Below, in pieces: positions 55,860 to 64,000 of a DNA stretch of 64,000 nt. Location of the stretch: positions 2,841,090-2,905,089 of the forward strand of contig JAJEKV010000066.1 of the NCBI GenBank assembly GCA_021234155.1, written 5' to 3'. A program made the translations under genes and the position numbers. A model generated the notes under the pieces. The model made no database searches. It was not told where the DNA came from and worked only from the letters and a program-made list of their open reading frames with translations. Position 1 is the first letter of the stretch; the number at the start of each line of letters is the position of its first letter. The DNA is from Isoetes taiwanensis (lineage: Eukaryota; Streptophyta; Lycopodiopsida; Isoetales; Isoetaceae).

Positions 55860-56640
55860 GCAGCAGTTCCAAAGACTGCTGAATCCTTATGGCATGATAG
55901 GTATGGACATGTTGCAGCTTCCACTTTAAGTTTAGCATCCAAGTTAAATATGGTCAAGGACCGCCATCATTTAAACCTTCGATTTGATCGCCCTGCTATG
56001 CACTTGGTAAGTTTCAAGCCTCTTATCCTCTCGCAAACAAAGACATAGGCTACCAAACCTTTGGAGCTTCTTCACTGGATATCCGCTATATGCCCGTTGC
56101 ATCATTAGCGTGCGCCAGGTACTTTTTGGTGCTTATTGATGATTTCAAGGGTTTACTCGGATATATACCTTGAAACTTAGATCGAGGCATTTTCTAAGTT
56201 TCAACTTTTCGCCCCACGCTGAAAAGGAATTTGTCAGATCTATCAAGTCCATCCGCAGACAGATAATGCCGGAGAGTTCCTCCTGCACCAATTTCGGTTT
56301 AATGATAAGGGTATTCATAGACAATTGACCGGTTCCTTTGCGCGCATCCAGCACGGTGTGGCAGAGCGAAAAATCGTGATTCTGCTATGGATCTTGCACG
56401 AGTATGATTAAGCACAAACAAACGCTACCTAGTTTTTAAAGCAGAGGCAATCAAACAAATAGCCTATGTGTCTAATAGGGCACCTACCAAATCTTTGAAT
56501 CTCAAGACTCCCTTGAAGCTATCTATGGAGTTCACCGCATGTCTCATGATTTGAATCTCTTTAAAAGCCTGTATATGTGCAATCTTAAGCCTCTAGAAAT
56601 TCTCAAAACAAGTAAACTGCTCCTGATCGTGTACCAAAGG
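55860..56640 (+). pseudogene. Copia integrase
   Basis: The GAG-pre-integrase zinc region reads SLWHDRYGHVAASTLSLASK (55,885-55,944). The core is spread over shifted frames: FLVLIDDF-like at 56,125, IKSIRRQ and a DNAGEF-like stretch at 56,235-56,285, then GVAER at 56,358 and PLEAIYGVHRMSHDLNLF at 56,511. The order and spacing match copia integrases. No continuous frame remains. Confidence 0.7.
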
Positions 56641-57269
56641 ATTTTCACTGCATCCCACAATATAAGTGAGATGCTATGATCCAAGCTTACAAATATATTT
56701 TTCCTTCCGTATGTGTACTGAGAAGAGCCTTATTCCTCTCGTTTTGCTGAACTAATTTAGTTGACTATGACAAACGCCCTTCAAGATTTGTTCGATGTTC
56801 GTGGTTACGCTCCTCTCTCTCTGCCTAATTTATCCTAATCCCATCATATTCTCCAAAGATGTTCCCACTCCCCCTTCCACCCCCAAGTCCACTTGATCCT
56901 TACCACTTGATCCTTTACCTTTTGTTACCGCCCTTTACTCTTGTTCTCCACCTCTGCTTCTCGCTTACCTCTCCATTTTCCTCCTCCGATTCTCCTTTGT
57001 CCGGTCATCCATATGCCTCTTTTGATCCCATTGATTATCATCACCGCTTATGGCTCCTCCGCCGAATTCTCCTTTTGTCGATTCCACTTAAAACCAAGCG
57101 ATTTACTTTAGTCTTTCACCCCACTCACGGCCGATCTAGAAGGCTAATGGTCTTCCACCCTTTAGAAGTTCAATGTAATCTTTGCATTAATGACTAATGC
57201 TCAATCATGTTGATCCTCACATCTTACGCCAACCAAGCATTCTCATTGGGTACAAGCCTACAAGACTAA

Positions 57270-57980
57270 ATTGATATATTACACAAAAAATAGCATGGGA
57301 GTTGGTTCCAAAGCCATTGAATACTAACATTGTTGGTGCAAAGTGGGGATTTTACACAAAAATTTCACAATTCATGGTAATGCTATCCAAATACAAGGCA
57401 CTCCACTGTGAAGCAAAGGCTTTACCAACAGGAGGGGTTTGATTACAATGAGGTGTTTGGTTCTGTTGTAAGGTTGACGTACCTTTATAGTGGAAGCGTC
57501 TTTGGCCTCATAAATAAAACGTTGGTCATCTATCAGCTAGATTTTAAATCAGCTTTTCTTAATGGAGATCTCGAAGAAGATATTTTACAAAGAACCACCT
57601 GGTTTTGAAGATCCGTTAGGTTCCTGATTATGTTTGCAAGCTCAAAAGAGTTTATATGGGCTCAAACAGCTCCTAGATGTTGGCATCACAAGATCAACGC
57701 TTTCTCTTAAGCCTTGGTTATCAATCCATCTCGAAGCCGACCGTAATGTTTATATCGCCTTAAAGGCCCTCAAATTTCCATTATCCTTCTATATGTTGAT
57801 GATATGGTACTCCAACGGAGACGCCGCTGATTTGATTTCTAGCACCAAGGATTCCCCGCAATTTAATTTTGAGAGATTACGCACTTGGGTTTCTGCATTA
57901 CGCTTGGGTTTACAAGTTTGGCAACAACCTCATGGCATTTTTATCTCGCAACATAAGTATATTAATGAGGGTATTACATA
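57270..57980 (+). pseudogene. Copia reverse transcriptase
   Basis: Ordered motifs: QEGFDYNEVFGSVVRL (57,428-57,475), VIYQLDFKSAFLNGDLEED (57,525-57,581), SLYGLKQ (57,646), and IILLYVDDMVL with YVDD at 57,792-57,803. The last is in a different frame from the preceding open frame. The catalytic motif is intact. QLDFKSAFLNGDLEE is diagnostic of Ty1/copia. Confidence 0.82.
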
Positions 57981-58079
57981 GGTTTCACATGGCAGATTGT
58001 AAGGCCTCACCATACCCCATGATCCGTGTGAAGAATCGACTCTTAATTGAAAGACATGAGGATGCCGATGCTACACCGC

Positions 58080-58735
58080 ATTAAAAGCAATTAGTTGGAG
58101 CTCTTTTCTTTTTGTTATCAAGTACTGGCCCGCATATCGCTCACATTGTAGGTGTTCTTACACGTTTCATGCATCATCCTAAGTCCTCATTGGCATGCAG
58201 CTAAGAAGGTTCTTCATTATCTTAATATAACCGCTCTATTACACTTCTCCTCGGGTGATCCTAAGCTTCTTATATATGCGCATTCGACCATGCCATCAAA
58301 ATAGAAGGTCCTAACAGGTTTATATTTCCTGTTTGCTGGTAATCCACCACATGGGGATCCAAGAAACAAGCAATCCAGCCTTAATACAATCAGCGTAGCT
58401 TAAAGCCCTATGCACGTTAGCCCGAAATGCTTTTGGCTTGTTCATTTGTACTAAGATTTAGGAGCCAAACATACCCCCATTGCTATTGTGACAACAATGG
58501 TGCAATTTCTCATCGAAGGATCATAAGTGGCATCATTTGACTAAACATCTAGATATCAAAGTGTTTTTATTCGCGGAACGCCTTTGATTCCCCGAATTAT
58601 TTCTCTCACACATTGTTCTTCACAAGCACAAAAATTTCAGATGGATTGACCAAGCCGCTTGTAGGCAAGCATTTTCAAGCTATGAAGCAAAAGGTTCCAT
58701 ATTGTTTCTCTAACGCTTTTCTTTCTCGCCAGGTA
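58080..58735 (+). pseudogene. Copia RNase H and C-terminus
   Basis: KQLVGALLFFLLSSTGPHIA (58,086) corresponds to the 'VG.LmYL..TRPDIA' region. LTRFMHHP with AAKKVLHYL follows (58,155-58,222), then a degraded catalytic part, and TKPLVGKHFQAMKQK near 58,640-58,690, the usual C-terminal 'aDilTKpL' motif. Frames shift repeatedly. Confidence 0.7.
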
Positions 58736-58738
58736 CCG

Positions 58739-58749
58739 CCATCGAGGGG
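58739..58749 (+). other. Polypurine tract of copia element
   Basis: CCATCGAGGGG lies immediately before the 3' LTR TG. It is short, as is common in copia elements. Confidence 0.55.
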
Positions 58750-58935
58750 TGTTAGACTCGATGACGCCACACCGCCGACGCGGCACCGCAGACGCTGGCC
58801 GATCGGCAGGACCTTGACGCTTGTTAGTCGACATGGCGCATATATGCTTCATAGTCATGCGCGTCTATTAGTTTAGTTCCGTTTTCAGATTCCTTTGTTG
58901 AGACGATACTTTAGCCAATACATATCTTTGGCCTT
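58750..58935 (+). repeat. 3' LTR of copia element
   Basis: 186 bp, TGTTAGACTCGATGACGCC...CATATCTTTGGCCTTC. The terminal CA seems lost at the junction with CCTTT. It contains an extra GACGCTTGTTAGTCGACATGG arrangement relative to the 5' LTR. Confidence 0.82.
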
Positions 58936-59954
58936 CCTTTTGAGAATATGGCGCTGATGTTAAGCTTTGTGTCCCAAACGCATGGCATCATCAGATTTTA
59001 ATCTAAATTTTGGTTTATTCGTTACGTAAAATTGTTTTGTATAGTGAACAAAGGGTGGATGCTCACATCGCTCTAAATTTTGGTTTATTTATTACGTGAA
59101 ATTTGTTTTGTATACTAAATAGCAAGGGGGCTCACATCGCTCCTATGAGTCATAAGTCCTTATGCACTTTTTTTTTGCACATTGATCCATCATATTGATA
59201 ATGTTTATTTTGTGGTGTGATAAACAGGGTTGGAAGATGTTTCTACATTGGAGGAGTTAGGTTTCAATGATGGTCTTCTAAGAGGCTTTATGAGCATGGT
59301 ATGGTATTGCCACGTCACCTTGATGTTTTTGTCTTTTAACAAGTAACTTATTTATCTATTTGTTTCAACACATGAGCCATCAACACATGAGCGCCATGTT
59401 GTTATATTTATCATGCTAGTGAGAACAATCTACTATTCAATAAGCGAGTGAAACATATATTATAGCCATGCAATGAGGTAAGGTCCAATCATAGTGGTGC
59501 AAAATTATCATGAGAAATCTAAATACTAGATGTAAGAAATTTCAAAACAAAATCACAGACTCATAAGTTGTAAAGATAAAGAGGTAGGAGGCCCACTCCA
59601 CTACATTAGTTCCAAGCAACAAGGGAACTAATCCACCAAGAAGTGCTCCATATACCAATTTTTCTACCGCCTTAAAACACATCTTACCCTACCTCCTGCA
59701 TTTAATGCCTCCCATGGTCGCTTATACAAGAGCAATAGGGGACCAGCCATATAGTTGACCCTCTTCAAATGCCATTTTTTGTCTTCCCTTTTGCTCTCAA
59801 GGCCCCAAAGTTTGAGCAAAATGACCATCTAACAAAAATTCTAAGGCTTTCCATCCAAGAACTTATAATTTTATTTTGGTAATAGCTTGAGGGTTAGAGC
59901 TCTAGTTACGCTCATCATTCGCCACAAAGTTCAAATACCATCGACTACCCATGG
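58936..59954 (-). repeat. Composite repeat, end of copy 3
   Basis: It resumes with TGAGAATATGGC and includes a short internal duplication of CTAAATTTTGGTTTATT (59,002 and 59,073). It then matches 36,696-37,490 (GGTTGGAAGATGTTTCTACA and onward) through the third SINE-like segment (59,879-59,942), ending at the switch to copy 4 at 59,955. Confidence 0.7.
59879..59942 (+). ncRNA. tRNA-derived SINE-like segment, copy 3
   Basis: Same A-box (TAGCTTGAGGGTTAGAGC) and B-box (AGTTCAAATACC) as copy 2. The sequence downstream of CATGGATGGGC is replaced by composite copy 4. Confidence 0.55.
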
Positions 59955-61986
59955 ATGGGCAATATCATCATGCCACATTGGCAAAGATCCATGAGGAGAT
60001 ATGACAAATCCCTAGAGACTTGAACGCAAGATCTTAATGGAGTAGCCACTAACTAGAGATAATGGCAATATTTCAAAAGATTCAAAACTTGATAATCATA
60101 CAACAATACACCGCCACTTTTTTCTTTGAAATGGATAATTGGATAATTGTGCCATGTGACAATGCCATGATACTTAGAATGTTCTTTTTAGATTAACAAT
60201 AATCATTTTTGGGCATCACAATTCTTCCTATTTGGACTAATTAAATTATATTAACAATAATTCATCGAGCAAAAAGGATGAATCATATTCTAGGCGATTT
60301 GTGAATTATTGTATGTACTTATACCGATATACCGTTGGGGTAATAATGTAAAGTAAATGTGGGAAGGGGTGTGGGGCCTATCATGCATGTGGGATACTTT
60401 TTAAAATCTCAAGTTATGCCCATGGATGATTCTTCCCCGCTTAACTGCCTCAAAATACCGCTAGTTTTGCTTATGTCCCTTTCATTTGGTGATTCAAATT
60501 CCATCATATTTGAAACTTAAGTAAACAAAAATATCCAGAACAATTGTTAGATCAAATAAACTATAAGCTCATTCAAAATTTCTTGAATGAAAGGAACTTC
60601 TACAAGTAAAAGTATGATGAGAGAGTTTGTAAAGTAAGGCTACACATGATTGCTAAAGAAGTTGAAGTTTGTAAAAAGTATGATAAGAGAGTTTTGTAAA
60701 GTAAGGACACATTATTATGAAACATTCAATAAAACATGGACATATTCAGATTTATTAGATAACACTTCGTAAATGTCATTATAAGATTATATGTATTCAA
60801 TTTTTTCTTGATTTTGATAAATATTTCAAGTATTACTATTATAAGTTTATCCTTAAATTAAAATTATAATAGATACCAAAAGATAAGATCGCTTTAAATA
60901 AATTTTACTTGAATTTATCTAAAATTAAACATTTTGCTAATATAAAATTTAAAATCTTAGTATTTTTAATAAATTTTTATAATTTGATAATTACAACAAA
61001 TTGTAAATAAAATTTGATGGTTTGATAATAGATTCACTTTAAAACTATCATGAGAATTTTACAATTTATACCCTCTTAGCAAGAATTAATTTTTTTTAGA
61101 AAGTTTTAGGTTGACATTGATTAAATAATAAAAGTCTCTGTTTTAATAACAAATTTCTAAATAGTTTATTTATGAATTAAAACACATCAAAAATTGATCA
61201 ATAATAAACTATTCATTTTTTTTAATGATTAATTGTAATCACTTAATTAATTTTAATTAATGTAATACATTTTCCTTTTACTTTCCTTAGTAAAATAAGT
61301 ATTGATCTTTTTTAACATGATGTTATTTTTGAATAACTTCGCAAGAACCCAAGTTACCATTCAGATTGATGGAAGCCCAAAACTTCATGTCGCCAAAAGC
61401 AATGCAAAGCTTAAATTGCCACCAAATATATGAAGAAAGAGAAAGTCGCCGGCACTAAAAATATAAACCATCGCCGATGGGTAAAGCGCTTGAATGCATA
61501 TGCTTTTCTTAAAATATAAAGAGAGTCATATATCTACACAGATAATTAATTGTATAGTGGAAGTATGACAAAATCATCTTGAATGGAACGGCTTAGATGG
61601 AAGTGAGCACTCATAAATTACTATTGACAAAATCATCCTAATGGAACCAAGGCTTAGATGGAAGTGAGCACTCATAGATTACTATAACCTAAATGTCTTA
61701 GTCAACCTCGGTAACGGCATTACACAAGAGTCATCATAGGTAGACACCCCAACCTGAAGAGCTTGAACTCCATGCCATTAGAACTTAGTTCAACAACAAT
61801 AGTTAAGGTTGAAGAACTAACCTAGCTTCCCTAGAGCCTTCCGAGGCATATGTAATTCGGTAGTAAGACCTGCAGAGGGATATACAAGAACTCCTTATGG
61901 AGTACTGAGGGACCTTTTTTCAAAGATACCTCGCAAAACCCTAAAGGGAAACATAGAACACGAGATCACTTGCTCGAATGAGAAGT

Positions 61987-63541
61987 ATTTTTTTTTTCCC
62001 TTTTTTTGAGGGTAAGTGTATGATATATTAAATAATATGGAAAAAATAGTGTACAAACTAGTGTAATTTAAGCAAAGGCTAGGCCTAAGCCGCCACCGTA
62101 ACGCCCCAACCTAACTAAAGTGACATTTGAAGAAATATGTAGAATCCTTTTGAATTCCTACCAATCCTATCCGCATCTTTGTTGTAATTTCTTCCAAGCT
62201 TTCCTCGTGGATAGCTAAAGCCATAAGTGCCACCTCTATGTTAAAAATATTCTTCAGCTTATCCAAAGAAAAGTGTTGCCCACCTATAACGATCCACATT
62301 TATATTTTATTGTCCACGTGATATATTAACCAAAGAATGCTTAAACTATATCTCCATCCGTAACCCTATTATCCTCGACTATAAACACTTTTGGAGCACC
62401 TACACCTATGAATGTGGGATTCCTATAGCTAAGACTCTTTTCACCTTGGGGTAAAGAATATAGATGAGAGAGAGGTTCAAGAGGTACCGTGATCCAAGTG
62501 GGGCGCTTGTCATGAAGTATCCTTTGATGGAGTTTCTCCATAGTAAGCAAGCCCCCGTAGTGCAACCATCTAAAAATCGCGAGCCTTTTGAACATAGGAT
62601 TGTTCCAAAATTGTTCCCAGAAGGCTAAGAAGCTTGAGAAACATCAACAGCCTAACCCGCCAAGAAGCCTTTGAGGGGAGCCCCAACGTAGAAGGCGGCG
62701 ATAGAACTAACAATGTACTTGTCTTGCCCCCGACATGCCCATCATCATTAGGACCATCCTTTTTGAGAGAGCATCCAAGGTACCACACATAATTCATAGA
62801 ATATATTCTTATCCCTCCCCAGCCCATGGACCTTCCTTTAAAGCTGGTTCAGAAAGCCATCGATTCGCATACCATCCCATAAATGCCCAACTTTAGTAAC
62901 CCGATTGTCTCCATTTAATGAAAATGCGAGGGGTGAGTGAGCGCTAAGAGGGGGTATATTTCTGGACCATACCAGATGTTCGAGAAAATGCTCAACCGCT
63001 TCAGCCTCCCAAGATGCATCCAGCAGAGCAAATAGACTTTGAACTTCTAACCAAGCCTCCAAAGCTTTATTATCGGGCGAATGTGCCCCAGGGCAATTTT
63101 AGAAGCTATAAAAGAAGGAACCAATTTCTTGATCGGATAAGGATGGCTTACCTTTTAAGTGTGCATCTCAAGTCAATATTTTGACAAAATGCAATGCGCA
63201 GGAGGTAATACCATGCAATGCCCCACACACATATTTCCCCAAAATTAGTACTTGAGCTTGATTGTCGATCTTGCATCCCAATCCACCGCCTCTTCAGTCA
63301 TATTACATCAGACCAAGCCACTTTGTGCATTCCTTCCCCCATATGAATTTCCTAATAATGGCTTGGATTTGACTATAAAACACCTTTTGAGCCACAATAG
63401 CCGAGAGTAGTAAAGGTGGGACGCCAAAAAGCCTCCTTAGCAACAACGCCTTGCCAAAGGAGAAACCTTTGATGACCATAATTATATCTTTTTTTTTTCT
63501 CAAGCTATCTAGGATAGGAGTCCATATCCCTTTCAAGTTAT
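61987..63541 (-). mobile_element. 5'-truncated LINE, copy 3
   Basis: Collinear with the other two LINE copies. 63303-63536 reads LKGIWTPILDSLRKK-like sequence, then VFYSQIQAIIRKFIWGKECT. 62341-62595 gives the zf-RVT part (TMEKLHQRIL, LSHLYSLPQGEK). Flanks CTCGAATGAGAAGT (61,973-61,986) and CGAGATGGAGGT (63,542-63,553) preserve the target site best of the three. Confidence 0.75.
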
Positions 63542-63578
63542 CGAGATGGAGGTTCTATGGTGAAGCTACTAATAAGGA

Positions 63579-63640
63579 TGATGATAATGATAATAATAAT
63601 AACAACAACAACAACAATATGATGATGATCATCATCTTAA
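63579..63640. repeat. Short GAT/AAT/AAC microsatellite
   Basis: GATAAT, (AAT)n, (AAC)n and GATGATGATCATCATC: a contracted version of the tract at 53,526-53,735 with the same order of sub-repeats. Confidence 0.9.
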
Positions 63641-63649
63641 CATATCTCC

Positions 63650-64000
63650 ATCATATATAAATTGTGGGAGCAAAAAAAAGATGACGGGTAATGGGGGCAA
63701 AATTCCACATCGCCAAAGTCGATTGGGATGGAGGGCCAGGATTTTTTAGACAAATAGGGGCCTCTTTGCTTACGCTTTGCGCACGCCATAGCAGCCTATT
63801 GATTTCCAGAGGGATTTGAAGCGGCAAACCCATTTTGGGATTTGGATAGGCCACAAATAAAACGAGTTGGAAATCTCACCGGTTTGGCGCGAAATAAACA
63901 AAGCTTGGAAATCTCATCAAAGTCACAGCCATCTATCCGAATCAGGCATCCAAGGCAAAGAGCCGGCTATGGCTTGGATCTTTGGGTCTTTATAACTGGT
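63650..64000. other. Unrecognised DNA at window end
   Basis: Begins AATTGTGGGAGCAAAAAAAAG. A minus-strand frame (63651-63854) has no recognisable domain. Too short to classify. Confidence 0.3.

Larger units (their letters stand above)
53914..58940 (+). mobile_element. Ty1/copia retrotransposon with LTRs, PBS, PPT and TSD
   Basis: A 5.0-kb plus-strand element (53,919-58,935) with LTRs of about 187 bp, an iMet-type PBS, gag with zinc knuckle, protease, integrase, RT and RNase H in the copia order (integrase before RT), and a PPT. It is flanked by CCTTT (53,914-53,918 and 58,936-58,940). It is inserted in composite repeat copy 3; copy 1 has the uninterrupted site GCTTCCTTTTTTGAGAATAT at 31,084. 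All domains are present but frames are broken many times. Confidence 0.85.
59955..63645 (-). repeat. Composite repeat, copy 4
   Basis: Starts at CATGCCACATTGGC (59,968), collinear with copy 3 from 49,946, including the shorter AT-rich part, the local ACAAAATCATC duplication (61,568 and 61,627), the LINE and a very short microsatellite (63,579-63,640). It ends at 63,645, where unrelated DNA starts; the region right of the microsatellite is missing. Confidence 0.75.

Overview
The window is repeat-dominated nuclear DNA from a land plant. The evidence is plant-style LTR retrotransposons primed by initiator-Met tRNA, a Ty3 chromovirus with a C-terminal chromodomain, a plant LINE with an RT thumb and zf-RVT region, tRNA-derived SINE-like segments, and a copy of a plant FCP1-like HAD phosphatase gene. 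I see no intact host gene, no rRNA or tRNA gene and no CRISPR array. Nearly every coding stretch is broken by frameshifts. Many differences between repeat copies sit at CTG/CAG triplets, so part of the damage may be base-calling error rather than true decay.

Layout. 1-9.0 kb: unrecognised degraded coding-like DNA, an ACCATAT minisatellite, then the left arm of a repeat family marked by small hairpins (TCTCGACT-CGCGA-AGTCGAGA) and a degenerate tandem repeat. 9.0-24.0 kb: a minus-strand Ty3 chromovirus complex arranged LTR - full internal region - LTR - truncated internal region - partial LTR. It has a recognisable PPT and iMet PBS, and an unusual 4.2-kb 5' region with two TATA-led units. 24.0-26.3 kb: the hairpin family resumes and carries an intronless, broken FCP1/HAD gene copy. 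26.3-38.5 kb: an AT-rich composite repeat containing a 5'-truncated LINE, a SINE-like segment and GAT/ATC microsatellites, interrupted at 31,245-36,690 by a second Ty3 element. That element most resembles fungal/vertebrate-type chromoviruses and carries a perfect five-unit heat-shock element in both LTRs. 38.5-49.6 kb: mostly unrecognised AT-rich DNA with tandem duplications and a TATC microsatellite. 49.6-63.6 kb: two further tandem copies of the composite repeat, the first interrupted by a structurally complete Ty1/copia element (53,919-58,935).

History. Target-site duplications, an empty LINE target in one composite copy, and element-in-element nesting give a relative order. The composite repeat formed and duplicated, and the LINE entered an ancestor of three of its four main copies. 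The copia element and the heat-element-bearing chromovirus later landed in separate copies. The 9-24 kb chromovirus complex was rearranged by LTR recombination and by a deletion of about 8.7 kb at a 6-bp microhomology.
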